The notes: a model not told the origin generated them from the letters alone. Positions 1 to 9,100 are shown, counted from the first letter of the stretch. The stretch: DNA of 64,000 nt from UMGS1975 sp959600905 (GCA_959600905.1 CAUGNO010000006.1:60592-124591), one strand, 5' to 3'. Translations and numbers: made by a program.

Positions 1-2
1 AG

Positions 3-530
3 GTGCAGCTGCTGCCCCGCCTGTATGTAAGCCCCGGCGGCTTTTTCATGCCGCTGGCAGGCGGTATTTTGCTACTGGCCGAGGGGCCGCAGGGAAAACG
101 CAGGTATGTAGGGGCCTATGTAGTGCTTACCATGCTCATCGGCTTTTTGATGGGGCAGCTCACCGAATCGCTGACGGACGTATGGTTCCATGGAGCGCCG
201 TGGGTCGTGTTTGCCGCCTGTATTTTCTCGGCGCTGTTGTTTTGCGGAGAGCACCATACCGCGCTGACCTGTGCGATCCTAGGCTATTACGGGGCAGGGT
301 TGCTAAAGTATCTGCTGGCTGTGCTGCCCCGGGCCTGGGGCTCTATGACCCTGGGCAGCGGCCAGGACGCGCTGCCCTGTGCGCTGCTTGTGCCCGTTAC
401 GCTGGCATTGTGCGAAGCCATTCGCTTATGCTCCGGGCTGCTGCGGCGCCGCAGGGAAAAAAGGCAGCGCCAAGCGCCGGCCCGCGAGGAAGCCTCTATG
501 CCGGCAGAGCCGGAGCATCAAAGCGCTTGA
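3..530 (+). CDS. Hypothetical integral membrane protein, 5' end outside the window
   Basis: The frame is open to the left edge, so the true start is probably outside and the GTG at the edge need not be the start. The visible 175 residues hold four or five hydrophobic segments, then a basic stretch (RRRREKRQRQ) and an Ala/Glu-rich hydrophilic tail that should be cytoplasmic. I do not recognise the family. It precedes the DUF512-der-plsY group, where several Firmicutes carry a sporulation-associated membrane protein, but nothing in the visible part proves that identity. A hairpin with a T-tract follows the stop and the next gene has its own promoter, so it is probably the last gene of its transcript. 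Confidence 0.6.
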   Translation: MQLLPRLYVSPGGFFMPLAGGILLLAEGPQGKRRYVGAYVVLTMLIGFLMGQLTESLTDVWFHGAPWVVFAACIFSALLFCGEHHTALTCAILGYYGAGLLKYLLAVLPRAWGSMTLGSGQDALPCALLVPVTLALCEAIRLCSGLLRRRREKRQRQAPAREEASMPAEPEHQSA

Positions 531-541
531 GGCAGGGAGAA

Positions 542-576
542 CGCCGTTTTGCAGATTGCAGAGCGGCGCTTTTTTG
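542..576 (+). terminator. Rho-independent terminator after the first gene
   Basis: Arms CGCCG and CGGCG enclose an inner TGCA/TGCA pairing and are followed by a run of T. Confidence 0.55.
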
Positions 577-581
577 TGTGG

Positions 582-611
582 TTGGCGGCCGGGGCAAAAG
601 CATGGTATAAT
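582..611 (+). promoter_or_regulatory. SigA-type promoter of the DUF512-der-plsY operon
   Basis: TTGGCG and a consensus TATAAT are separated by 18 bp, just downstream of a terminator and 22 bp before the ATG at 634. Confidence 0.65.
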
Positions 612-633
612 AAACGGAACATCGGAGGGGAAT

Positions 634-1935
634 ATGGCAAACCATCTCATTGCTGCTGTGGAGCCCGGCTCCATTGCAGAGGAATTGGGCATAGAGCCGG
701 GGGATGCCCTGGTATCCATCAACGGGCGGCCGGTAGCCGATGTATTGGACTACCGCTTTTTGTTGTACCAGGATACGCTGGAGGTGCGGTTTGTTTCCCC
801 TATCGGGCAAGAGCTGACGGCGGAGATCGAAAAGGAGTACGACGAGGACCTTGGCCTTGTCTTTGAGCGCCCTTTGATGGATCGGCCCAAGGCCTGCCAT
901 AACAAATGCATTTTCTGCTTTATCGACCAGCTGCCGCCGGATGTGCGCAAGACCATGAAGTTTAAGGACGACGACTGGCGGCTCAGTTTTTTGCAGGGCA
1001 ACTATACCACGCTGACCAACGTAAGCGATGCAGAGCTGCAACGCATCATCGACCAGCATATCTCGCCGCTGTTCATCAGCGTGCATACCATGGACCCGGC
1101 CCTGCGTGTGAAGATGACGAGCAACCCCAGGGCGGCCAAGATCCGCGAACAGCTGACGCGCTTACAGGAGGGCGGCATTGATTTCCATGTGCAGATCGTG
1201 CTTTGCCCCGGCGTCAACGACGGGGAGGCCCTGCAATATACGCTGACGGAGCTGGCCAAATTCAGGCCGGCGTGCCTGGATGTGGCGATGGTGCCGGTGG
1301 GGCTTACGCAGTACCGCGATGGGCTGTATCCGCTGACGAGCTTTACCAAGCAGACCTGCCGGGAGGCCATCCGGCTGGTAGAGACGTTTGCCCAAACGCT
1401 GCCGGAGCCGTTTGCCTATCTTTCGGATGAGTTTTATGTGATGGCGGAGCTGCCGCCTCCGCCGTTTGCGTACTATAAGGATTTTGAGCTGACAGAGGAC
1501 GGCATCGGCCTAATGCGCTATCTTGAGGATACCGTGGACAAGGCGCTGGCCAAGGCAAAACCGGCGCGCCCGTACCGCGGCACCATAGCCACAGGGCATG
1601 CGGCCTATCCTCTGCTGTGCCGCATTGCGGAAAAATGCAGCCGGCATTTGGGCATAGAGCTGCGCGTTGTACGCGTGGAAAACCGCTTTTTCGGCGAAAG
1701 GATCACCGTGGCCGGGCTTTTGACCGGGCAGGATCTGTATCGCGCCCTCAAAACAGAGGATCTAGGCGAAATCGTATACATCTCCCGCAGCACACAGCGA
1801 GCGGATGAGGATGTGTTTTTGGATGATATGAGCCTTCTAGAGCTTCAGCAAGCGCTGGGCGTGCCGGTGCGCACGTTGGAAAACGATGGAGAGGCTTTTG
1901 TGGAAGCGCTGTGCCAGGGAAAGGAGTACCGATGA
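634..1935 (+). CDS. DUF512 family radical SAM protein with N-terminal PDZ-like domain
   Basis: A 433-residue protein of the clostridial/cyanobacterial DUF512 family, physiological role unknown. Residues 1-70 form a PDZ-like domain (GIEPGDALVSINGRPV). The radical SAM cluster motif follows near residues 89-96 as CHNKCIFC, a Cx3CxxC arrangement, with the family-typical FIDQLPP and FLQGNYTTLTN segments next. The C-terminal half is the DUF512 region. The ATG at 634 was chosen because GGAGGGG lies 4 bp upstream and the PDZ domain begins there; the frame is open further upstream only by chance. Its TGA overlaps the ATG of der (ATGA), so the two are translationally coupled. A link to ribosome biogenesis or cell-envelope quality control is only suggested by position. 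Confidence 0.88.
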   Translation: MANHLIAAVEPGSIAEELGIEPGDALVSINGRPVADVLDYRFLLYQDTLEVRFVSPIGQELTAEIEKEYDEDLGLVFERPLMDRPKACHNKCIFCFIDQLPPDVRKTMKFKDDDWRLSFLQGNYTTLTNVSDAELQRIIDQHISPLFISVHTMDPALRVKMTSNPRAAKIREQLTRLQEGGIDFHVQIVLCPGVNDGEALQYTLTELAKFRPACLDVAMVPVGLTQYRDGLYPLTSFTKQTCREAIRLVETFAQTLPEPFAYLSDEFYVMAELPPPPFAYYKDFELTEDGIGLMRYLEDTVDKALAKAKPARPYRGTIATGHAAYPLLCRIAEKCSRHLGIELRVVRVENRFFGERITVAGLLTGQDLYRALKTEDLGEIVYISRSTQRADEDVFLDDMSLLELQQALGVPVRTLENDGEAFVEALCQGKEYR

Positions 1936-3269
1936 ATAATAAACCGCTGGTGGCCATTGTGGGCCGCCCCAATGTAGGCAAATCCACCTTTTTCAACCGT
2001 GTGGTGGGCCGCAGGGTCGCCATTGTGGAGGATACGCCCGGCGTGACCCGCGACCGCATCTATGCCGATGTGGAATGGGGCAGGCATTCCTTTTCCCTCA
2101 TAGATACTGGCGGGATCGACCCCGCGGGCGAGGATGTTTTGTACGCCAAGATGAAAGAGCAGGTCGATGTGGCCATCGACATGGCGGACGTCATCGTGTT
2201 TTTCGTGGACGGCAAGCACGGCAGCCCCTCCCCGGACGACGAAGATGTGGCCACCCTGCTGCGCCATACCAAAAAGCCGGTGGTGCTTGCGGTCAACAAA
2301 ATGGATAACCCGCACAGCCAGGAGGACGCCTATAATTTCTACACCCTGGGCATGGGCGACCCATTCCCCATTTCCGCAACCCTGGGCATCGGCATCGGCG
2401 ATGTGCTGGATGAGATCGTATCCCATCTGCCCATACAAGAGACGGAGGAAGAGGAAGGCGAAAAGCCGCTGGAAATTGCCGTCATCGGCAAGCCCAACGT
2501 GGGCAAAAGCTCGCTGGTCAATTATATGCTGGGCACCACCCGCGTCATCGTGGAGGATATGCCGGGCACCACGCGCGATGCCATAGATACGCCCTTTACC
2601 CGCGATGGTCAGGATTATATCCTCATTGATACCGCCGGGCTTAGGAGAAAGCGCGCCATCGGCGAAAACAGCATAGAGCGCTACGGCGTGGTGCGCGCGC
2701 TGGCAGCGATCCGCCGGGCGGATGTCGTGCTGCTTGTCATCGACGCGACCAAGGGCGTAACCGAGCAGGATACCAAGATCGCAGGCTTTGCCCATGAGGA
2801 AGGGAAAGCATGCATCGTCGTTGTCAATAAATGGGATCTGGTCGAAAAGGATACCCATACCATGAACCAATTCAAAAAGGACATTGCACGCGAGCTGCAA
2901 TTTGTTTCCTATGCGCCAACGCTGTTTACCTCCGCGGTAACAGGGCAGCGGGTGGATAAGATCTTCCAGCTCATCGGCCATGTGTATGAGCAGAGCATGC
3001 TGCGCATCTCCACTGGCCTATTGAACGAGGCCATCAACCAGGCCACCGCCACCGTACAGCCGCCGACGGACAAGGGCCGCCGGCTGAATATTCTGTATGC
3101 CACGCAGGTGGCCGTGCAGCCGCCGACGTTCGTACTCTTTGTCAACGACCCGGAGCTGATGCATTTTTCCTATAAGCGGTATTTGGAAAACCAGCTCAGG
3201 CATACCTTTGGGTTTGAGGGCACACCCATCCGCCTGTATATTCGCCGCAGGGAGGACAAAAACGCATGA
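1932..3269 (+). CDS. der: Ribosome biogenesis GTPase Der (EngA)
   Basis: Der has two tandem GTPase domains and a C-terminal KH-like domain and acts in late assembly of the 50S subunit. Both P-loops are visible: GRPNVGKS near residue 10 and GKPNVGKS near residue 190, each followed by its DTPG or DTAG motif (DTGG in domain 1, DTAG in domain 2) and NKxD (NKMD, NKWD). The KH-like domain occupies about residues 350-440. Length 445 is typical. The start overlaps the DUF512 stop by 4 bp and the end overlaps plsY by 4 bp, so the three genes form a tight operon. Confidence 0.97.
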   Translation: MNNKPLVAIVGRPNVGKSTFFNRVVGRRVAIVEDTPGVTRDRIYADVEWGRHSFSLIDTGGIDPAGEDVLYAKMKEQVDVAIDMADVIVFFVDGKHGSPSPDDEDVATLLRHTKKPVVLAVNKMDNPHSQEDAYNFYTLGMGDPFPISATLGIGIGDVLDEIVSHLPIQETEEEEGEKPLEIAVIGKPNVGKSSLVNYMLGTTRVIVEDMPGTTRDAIDTPFTRDGQDYILIDTAGLRRKRAIGENSIERYGVVRALAAIRRADVVLLVIDATKGVTEQDTKIAGFAHEEGKACIVVVNKWDLVEKDTHTMNQFKKDIARELQFVSYAPTLFTSAVTGQRVDKIFQLIGHVYEQSMLRISTGLLNEAINQATATVQPPTDKGRRLNILYATQVAVQPPTFVLFVNDPELMHFSYKRYLENQLRHTFGFEGTPIRLYIRRREDKNA

Positions 3270-3853
3270 GCTATGTATTGGGATGTATCGTATGTTACCT
3301 GCTGGGCGCTGTACCGTTCAGCGTGCTTTTCAGCCGCGGCATGCTGCATAAGGATGTGCGCCGGTATGGCAGCGGCAACCCCGGCACCAGCAATATGACG
3401 CGTGCCTTTGGCATCAAATACGGGCTGCTGGTGCTGCTGTTTGATATGGCAAAGGGGTTTGGCGCGGTGTATTTGGGGCAGTGGATCATGGGGCCTTTGG
3501 GCGCATATCTTGGGGCCTTGTGCGCCGTAGCAGGCCATAATTGGCCGATTTATCTAAAATTTAAGGGCGGCAAGGGCGTTGCAACCACCGTGGGCGTTAT
3601 GCTTGCGTTTGTGCCGTATATCACGCTGATTGCCATGGCCTGTTTTCTGGTGGTGCTGGCGGTCAGCCGGTACTTTTCCCTGGGTTCGCTGGTGTGCCTG
3701 GGGCTGGTGTGGGTGCTGGTGCTTTGCTTGCATTTTGCGGATACCTACCTTGTAGTGCTGTGCTCGGTACTGGTTTTGGTTGCGTTCGTGCAGCATAGGG
3801 CCAACATCCGCCGGCTGAAAAACGGTACGGAAAATAGATTTGGATCGAAATAA
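3266..3853 (+). CDS. plsY: Acyl-phosphate glycerol-3-phosphate acyltransferase PlsY
   Basis: PlsY moves an acyl group from acyl-phosphate to glycerol-3-phosphate, the first step of phospholipid synthesis, in the membrane. The three conserved loops are present: GSGNPGTSN, GHNWPIYLKFKGGKG with the KGGKG phosphate loop, and the region near residue 180. Several hydrophobic segments span its 195 residues. The ATG overlaps the der stop. In Bacillus the next genes are gpsA and spoIVA; here gpsA is absent and an acetamidase-family gene takes its place. Confidence 0.95.
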   Translation: MSYVLGCIVCYLLGAVPFSVLFSRGMLHKDVRRYGSGNPGTSNMTRAFGIKYGLLVLLFDMAKGFGAVYLGQWIMGPLGAYLGALCAVAGHNWPIYLKFKGGKGVATTVGVMLAFVPYITLIAMACFLVVLAVSRYFSLGSLVCLGLVWVLVLCLHFADTYLVVLCSVLVLVAFVQHRANIRRLKNGTENRFGSK

Positions 3854-3898
3854 ATAGCAAAGCGCCTTTGTTCGCTTTTGATTGAAAGGAGAGAGACG

Positions 3899-4789
3899 AT
3901 GCCCATCTTCAAGCCGAACCAAAAGACCTATGCAATGGATCCGATGGATGTGCCCCTTGCCAGCGTGGCTCAAGGGGAGGCGTTTACGCTGTTTACAGAA
4001 AATGCGCTAGACGCCGAAGAAGGCTATTTCAACCCGCTGACAGGCCCCATCTCTGTGGAGGGCGCCAAGGCAGGCGATACGCTGGCCGTCGACATTTTAG
4101 AGATTCGCCCGCATGATGGCACGGCGATCAGCCGCATCCATAACGGTGTGGGCGCGTTATCGCCTACAGAGGATACCCCGCTTTTGGGCGCGCCGCCTAT
4201 GGAACGCGTCTATCATTATGTGCAGCAGGGCCAAGACTTTGTTTGCCGGGAAAACCAACGCCTTCGCTTTGCCTACCGGCCATTTTTGGGCACGCTGGGC
4301 ACTGCGCCGCGGTATGAGCGCATTTCCTCCGTCGTTCCCGGGCCGCATGGCGGCAATCTGGATGTAAAGGACGTTTGTCCCGGGCATACTGTCTATCTGC
4401 CGGTGTATACGGATGGCGCAAAGCTGTATGCAGGCGATGCCCATGCCTGCCAGGGCGATGGTGAATTTTGCGGCACGGCGCTGGAAATGGCAGCCGAGGT
4501 GACGCTGCGCTGCCGGGTATTGCCGAAAAAGCGCATTGAAGGCCCGCGCATCGAAACCCCAACGCATCTGATGACGGTGGCCGCCGCCAAGCCCTTGGAA
4601 AGCGCGGCCCGCATGGCGTACCGCGCGCTCATCGATTGGATGGCAGCCGATTTCGGCTGGGATGCTTTGGATGCATATCAGGCAATTACCCAGGCTGGGC
4701 AGATGTATCTGGGGCAGCTGGTAAACCCCCTGTATACCATGGCGGCAGGGTTGCCAAAATCGCTGATATTGGGAGAAAAAGAAAAATAG
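3899..4789 (+). CDS. Acetamidase/formamidase family protein
   Basis: A 296-residue protein of the acetamidase/formamidase fold, which hydrolyses short amides to ammonia and the acid; the real substrate is unknown. Family landmarks are GDTLAVDIL, GPHGGNLDVKD around residues 147-157, and GDAHACQGDGEFCGTALE, the conserved metal/active-site stretch with the Asp-His and Gly-Asp-Gly-Glu residues. The ATG at 3899 follows AAAGGAGAG. The gene stands 45 bp after plsY and is closed by a strong terminator before spoIVA, so it probably rides on the der-plsY transcript. This family is usually found in nitrogen-assimilation settings, so its place here is unusual. Confidence 0.85.
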   Translation: MPIFKPNQKTYAMDPMDVPLASVAQGEAFTLFTENALDAEEGYFNPLTGPISVEGAKAGDTLAVDILEIRPHDGTAISRIHNGVGALSPTEDTPLLGAPPMERVYHYVQQGQDFVCRENQRLRFAYRPFLGTLGTAPRYERISSVVPGPHGGNLDVKDVCPGHTVYLPVYTDGAKLYAGDAHACQGDGEFCGTALEMAAEVTLRCRVLPKKRIEGPRIETPTHLMTVAAAKPLESAARMAYRALIDWMAADFGWDALDAYQAITQAGQMYLGQLVNPLYTMAAGLPKSLILGEKEK

Positions 4790-4807
4790 AATATATGGAA
4801 AACGCAC

Positions 4808-4833
4808 AACGGCCCCTTCGTGGGCCGTTTTTT
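4808..4833 (+). terminator. Rho-independent terminator after the acetamidase gene
   Basis: AACGGCCC and GGGCCGTT arms around a 6-nt loop, followed by T6. It separates the upstream operon from spoIVA. Confidence 0.9.
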
Positions 4834-4982
4834 GATTGCTGTTCAGGGGCGTTTTTCGCCGCAGCTGCCCGTCAAATGGGGAAAAAACAAAAAATCTGAT
4901 CCATTTCGGGGAAAGCCATGTTCTGCCGGTCCGTTTTCGTGCATATATTGTGATACATATGTGGATGGGAGGACAACAGCGG

Positions 4983-6461
4983 ATGGAACAGTTTGATCTC
5001 TATAACGATATTGCACAGCGCACCGGCGGCGAAATCTACATTGGCGTGGTAGGCCCGGTGCGCACAGGCAAAAGTACGTTCATCAAAAAATTTTTGGATA
5101 TGATGGTGTTGCCAAACGTGGAAAACCCGTATAAAAAGGAACGCATCATGGATGAGATGCCGCAGTCCGGTGCAGGGCGGGGCATTATGACCATGCAGCC
5201 GAATTTTGTGCCCAACGAAGCGGTGGAATTTACCCTGGAGGATTCCGTTTCCGCCAAGGTAAGGCTGGTGGACTGCGTGGGCTACCTGGTAGACGGCGCC
5301 ACCGGGCAAATGGATGACGACGGGCCGCGTATGGTCCGCACACCCTGGTCGGAAGAGGACATTCCCTTTGCCGAGGCCGCAGAAATCGGTACCAAGCGCG
5401 TGATCAGCGAGCATAGCACCATTGGCGTGGTCGTAACCACCGACGGCAGCATCACCGATATCCCGCGCGCCAATTATGTGGCCAGCGAAGAAAGGGTGGT
5501 TTCCGAGCTAAAGGCGCTGGGCAAGCCGTTTGTCGTCATTGTAAACTGTAAAAACACCGCCTTGCCCGAAACCCAGCAGCTGCAAAAGGCCCTGCAGGAA
5601 AAATACGAGGTACCCGTGATCCTCTGTAACATTTTGGAGATGTCGGCCCAGGATATGGAGGCGCTGCTGCGCAGCATTTTGTTTGAGTTCCCAATGAAAG
5701 AGATCCGCATTGCCATGCCGGAATGGATCTTTGCGCTTTCGGAGGACCATTGGCTGGTGCAGAGCGTCATGGAAAGCGTAGAGCAGGCCACAGACCAGAT
5801 CGAGTGCGTGCGCGATTATCCTAAGATGATGCAGTGCCTGGAGGCATGCGAATCGCTGATGCCGCCGCGCTTGGTGCAGCTACAGCTGGGGCAGGGCATG
5901 GCAGAGATAGAAGCATCCACACAGCCGAAGCTGTTTTACAAGGTGCTGGGCGATGAATGCGGCACGCCCATTGAAGGGGAATACCACCTGATCGCGCTGC
6001 TCAAAGAATTGGTAGAGGCAAAAAAGGAATACGACCGCGTAGCGGACGCCATGCAGGCGGTGCGCGAAACGGGCTATGGCGTTGTGCAACCCTCTATGGA
6101 TGAATTGACGCTGGAAGAGCCGGAGATTGTCCGCCAGGGCAACCGCTTTGGCGTACGCCTTAAGGCCAGCGCGCCCAGCCTGCATTTGATGCGGGTGGAT
6201 ATCGAAACAGAGGTATCGCCTATCGTCGGTAGCGAGCGGCAAAGCGAAGAGCTGCTGCATTATCTGCTCAGCGAGTTTGAAAATGACCCGACCCAGATCT
6301 GGAGTACCAACATTTTTGGGAAATCCTTGCATGAACTGGTCAAGGAAGGGCTTTCAAACAAGCTGACCCGTATGCCGGAAGAAGCACAGGCCAAGATGCA
6401 GATGACGCTTCAGCGCATCATCAACGAAGGCCGGAGCAATCTGATCTGCATCCTGTTTTAA
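4983..6461 (+). CDS. spoIVA: Stage IV sporulation protein A (SpoIVA)
   Basis: SpoIVA is the ATPase that polymerises on the outer forespore membrane and forms the basement layer of the spore coat. The 492-residue length matches the family. The N-terminus MEQFDLYNDIAQRTGG is the signature start, followed by the Walker A motif GPVRTGKST at about residues 24-32 and the TRAFAC-type segment VRLVDCVGYLV. The C-terminus is conserved and ends CILF. The ATG at 4983 was preferred over upstream in-frame codons because GGGAGG lies just before it and all homologues begin with MEQFDLYND. Expression should be SigE-dependent in the mother cell; I could not place a convincing SigE promoter. A terminator follows. 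Confidence 0.97.
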   Translation: MEQFDLYNDIAQRTGGEIYIGVVGPVRTGKSTFIKKFLDMMVLPNVENPYKKERIMDEMPQSGAGRGIMTMQPNFVPNEAVEFTLEDSVSAKVRLVDCVGYLVDGATGQMDDDGPRMVRTPWSEEDIPFAEAAEIGTKRVISEHSTIGVVVTTDGSITDIPRANYVASEERVVSELKALGKPFVVIVNCKNTALPETQQLQKALQEKYEVPVILCNILEMSAQDMEALLRSILFEFPMKEIRIAMPEWIFALSEDHWLVQSVMESVEQATDQIECVRDYPKMMQCLEACESLMPPRLVQLQLGQGMAEIEASTQPKLFYKVLGDECGTPIEGEYHLIALLKELVEAKKEYDRVADAMQAVRETGYGVVQPSMDELTLEEPEIVRQGNRFGVRLKASAPSLHLMRVDIETEVSPIVGSERQSEELLHYLLSEFENDPTQIWSTNIFGKSLHELVKEGLSNKLTRMPEEAQAKMQMTLQRIINEGRSNLICILF

Positions 6462-6476
6462 CCTTCCTAAACCGGC

Positions 6477-6505
6477 AAAGGCGGCAGTGCGCCGCCTTTT
6501 GCCCG
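6477..6505 (+). terminator. Rho-independent terminator after spoIVA
   Basis: AAAGGCGGC and GCCGCCTTTT arms around a 5-nt loop, with a second T-rich run just after. Confidence 0.88.
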
Positions 6506-6613
6506 TTTTTCCATCGGACAACCTCTTTGAAAGTGAAAACAAAAAGGGTAGTAAAAAACATTTATATGCTGTAATATATAAATAGAAAGTTTTATCTTAA
6601 AGGAGGAAAATTA

Positions 6614-7765
6614 ATGCAGTATCGCGATTATGGCAATGAGGGATACAAAGTATCGGCCTTTGGTATGGGCTGTATGCGTGTCCCGCACGTCAAGGATGAG
6701 CATGGCAACAAGATCATACAGCGCGAGGAAGCTATTAAGATGATCCGCTATGCTGCCGACCACGGGGTTACTTATTTTGACTCCGCCCGGATGTATTTCA
6801 ATGGCGATTGTGATGCGCTTTTAGGAGAAGCGCTCGCCGGCGGGTACCGCGAAAAGGTGAAGGTCGTCAGCAAGATCCCTCCGCGTTTTGTCAACAGTGA
6901 AGAGGAATTCAACAACACGCTGGATGACATGCTGAAAAAATTACAAACCGATTATCTGGACGTTCTGCTGGCGCATGATATGAATCGCGAGGCATGGAAC
7001 AGATTCCAGCAGATGGGTATGTATCAATGGATGGAAAAGGCAAAGCAGGCCGGCAAGATCAAGGCCATTGGCTTTTCGTTCCACGATGATGTAGATCTAT
7101 TCCGCGAAATGGTGGATGCTTATCCTTGGGCCATGGCGCAGATCCAGATGAATATTCTGGATGTCAACTATCAGGCTACGGTAGAGGGGATGAAATACGC
7201 CGCCTCTAAGGGCCTTGCCATCGTCATCATGGAACCGCTGCGGGGCGGAGGGCTGGCCAATGCGCCCGAACCCGTACAGAAAATCTATGATGCATATCCA
7301 GTCAAACGCAGTCCAGTGGAATGGGCGCTGCGGTTTGTCTACAATTTCCCAGAGGTTTCCTGCATACTGTCCGGCGTATCTACCATGGAACAGCTCAAGG
7401 ATAATATCCGTATCTTTGAAGAAGCTGAGGCCAATGTGATGAGCCAGGATGAATTGGACATGATTGCAAAGGTTCGCCAAGCCTATCAATCGTTGATCAA
7501 GGTACCGTGCACCGGCTGCGGATACTGCATCCCATGTCCCAAAGGCGTGGATATTCCGCGGATTTTTTACCTGTATAACAATGGCAATATGTACAACGAT
7601 TTTGCCAATGTAGTACAGGACAATTACAGCCATGTGCTGAAAAACAACGCCTCTCCGCTGGAGTGTGTCAAGTGTGGAGCCTGTGAAAAGAAATGCCCGC
7701 AGCATATCCATATCATTGAAAATCTGCAAAAGGCGCATGAGGCCATTGTGAGCGCCGGCAAATAA
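6614..7765 (+). CDS. Aldo/keto reductase fused to a 4Fe-4S ferredoxin domain (copy 1)
   Basis: A 383-residue oxidoreductase of the clostridial aldo/keto reductase family that carries a C-terminal dicluster ferredoxin. Residues 1-280 form the AKR barrel with the catalytic Asp and Tyr (FDSARMYFNGD), Lys (VVSKIPP) and His (LLAHDMN). The last 100 residues have two cluster motifs, CTGCGYCIPCP and CVKCGACEKKCP, so electrons may pass between NAD(P)H or substrate and ferredoxin. AAGGAGG lies 8 bp before the ATG. A close paralogue follows 81 bp downstream in the same direction. Substrate unknown. Confidence 0.88.
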   Translation: MQYRDYGNEGYKVSAFGMGCMRVPHVKDEHGNKIIQREEAIKMIRYAADHGVTYFDSARMYFNGDCDALLGEALAGGYREKVKVVSKIPPRFVNSEEEFNNTLDDMLKKLQTDYLDVLLAHDMNREAWNRFQQMGMYQWMEKAKQAGKIKAIGFSFHDDVDLFREMVDAYPWAMAQIQMNILDVNYQATVEGMKYAASKGLAIVIMEPLRGGGLANAPEPVQKIYDAYPVKRSPVEWALRFVYNFPEVSCILSGVSTMEQLKDNIRIFEEAEANVMSQDELDMIAKVRQAYQSLIKVPCTGCGYCIPCPKGVDIPRIFYLYNNGNMYNDFANVVQDNYSHVLKNNASPLECVKCGACEKKCPQHIHIIENLQKAHEAIVSAGK

Positions 7766-7846
7766 CGAATTTTCCATCGCCCGGCCGCGGCTTGCGGCCG
7801 GTGCGTATGGCAAAAGGTATTTTTTAGACAAGGGGGACAATCAATC

Positions 7847-8989
7847 ATGCAATACCGTGAATACGGCAAGCTGGGGTACAAGGTATCGGCCTTTGGCATG
7901 GGCTGTATGCGCCTGCCCAGCAGTGTGGACGAAAAGGGCAACAAAACCATTCACCGTGAAGAGGCCATCAAAATGATCCGCTATGCGGCAGATCATGGCG
8001 TCAACTATTTTGACTCTGCCTTGATGTATTTTGATGGCGACTGCGATAAGCTCTTGGGCGAGGCGCTGGCCGGCGGATACCGCGAAAAGGTCAAGGTTGT
8101 CAGCAAGATCCCGCCGGGAAAGGTAAACAGCGAAGAGGAATTTTTCCGCATTCTGGATGGCATGCTGGAAAAGCTGCAAACCGATCATCTGGATGTGCTG
8201 TTGGCGCATAACCTTGGTAAGGAATCCTTTGCCCAGCTGAAAAAAATCAATATGGTCTCCATGATGGAAAAGGCCAAGGCGCAGGGAAAGATCAAGGCCA
8301 TTGCCTGTTCGTTCCACGATGATTTTGAGACCTATAAGGAAGTCATCGATTATTATCCCTGGGATATGAGCCAGATCCAGATGAATATTTTGGACGTAGA
8401 CAATCAAGCGACCATCGAAGGAATGAAATATGCCGCTTCCAAGGGCATGGCCATCGTTATCATGGAGCCGTTGCGCGGCGGTGGGCTGGCCAATCCGCCG
8501 GAACCCATCCAAGAGATCTACCGCAGCTATCCCGATAAGCGAAGCCCGGTAGAGTGGGCGCTCCGCTTTATGTATAATTTCCCGGAAGTTTCCTGTATTC
8601 TTTCCGGCGTATCCACTATGGAACAGCTACAGGACAACATCCGTATCTTTGAGAACGCTCAGCCCAACAGCATGAGCGAGGATGAGCTCAAGATGATCGA
8701 TACCGTGCGCGAAACGTACAAAAAGCTCATCAAGGTGCCGTGCACCGGATGCTCATACTGCGTGCCGTGCCCCAAGGGCGTCAATATTCCCAGCGTCTTT
8801 GAGCTGTATAACGACGGCGCCATGTACGGCGGGTATGAGACCATCAAAGAGCGCTATCAGCGCCGCATCGATTCCGGCAACTCGGCCGATCACTGCGTGC
8901 AGTGCGGGGCCTGCGAAAAGAAATGCCCGCAGCATATTCCCATCATCCAGCGCCTAAAGGAAGCGCACGCAGCCATGACCAACGTATAA
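7847..8989 (+). CDS. Aldo/keto reductase fused to a 4Fe-4S ferredoxin domain (copy 2)
   Basis: A tandem paralogue of the preceding gene (380 residues), nearly collinear and very similar: both begin MQYR, share the SAFGMGCMR and EWALRF segments and have the same two cluster motifs (CTGCSYCVPCP, CVQCGACEKKCP). The catalytic Asp/Tyr (FDSALMYFDGD), Lys (VVSKIPPGK) and His (LLAHNLG) are all kept, so both copies should be active. Divergence is concentrated around residues 125-170 and 340-360, near the substrate side and between clusters, which points to altered specificity rather than a recent identical duplication. AAGGGGG precedes the ATG. The terminator lies after this gene only, so both copies probably share a transcript. 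Confidence 0.88.
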   Translation: MQYREYGKLGYKVSAFGMGCMRLPSSVDEKGNKTIHREEAIKMIRYAADHGVNYFDSALMYFDGDCDKLLGEALAGGYREKVKVVSKIPPGKVNSEEEFFRILDGMLEKLQTDHLDVLLAHNLGKESFAQLKKINMVSMMEKAKAQGKIKAIACSFHDDFETYKEVIDYYPWDMSQIQMNILDVDNQATIEGMKYAASKGMAIVIMEPLRGGGLANPPEPIQEIYRSYPDKRSPVEWALRFMYNFPEVSCILSGVSTMEQLQDNIRIFENAQPNSMSEDELKMIDTVRETYKKLIKVPCTGCSYCVPCPKGVNIPSVFELYNDGAMYGGYETIKERYQRRIDSGNSADHCVQCGACEKKCPQHIPIIQRLKEAHAAMTNV

Positions 8990-9002
8990 CATAAGACAAC
9001 GG

Positions 9003-9035
9003 AAAAGCGCCAGGCCGATAGGGCCCGGCGCTTTT
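9003..9035 (+). terminator. Rho-independent terminator after the AKR pair
   Basis: AAAAGCGCC-a-GGCC pairs with GGCC-c-GGCGCTTTT around GATAG. Confidence 0.88.
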
Positions 9036-9048
9036 GTCTAGGGCATGC

Positions 9049-9077
9049 TTGACCCCGTGCAAAGCGCGGGCTATGAT
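9049..9077 (+). promoter_or_regulatory. SigA-type promoter of the glycerol-1-phosphate dehydrogenase gene
   Basis: TTGACC and TATGAT with the ideal 17-bp spacer, 24 bp before the chosen start. Confidence 0.75.
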
Positions 9078-9100
9078 ACAAATAGGAGATGAGTTCGCTG

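Noticed and set aside
1845..2981. Long open frames antisense to der and other conserved genes
   Set aside because: They mirror codon structure of well-identified proteins on the other strand and have no ribosome sites.
4921..4975. SigE promoter of spoIVA
   Set aside because: ATA-rich boxes GCATATAT and CATATGTG occur, but their spacing is about 8 bp instead of 13-15, so no confident call.
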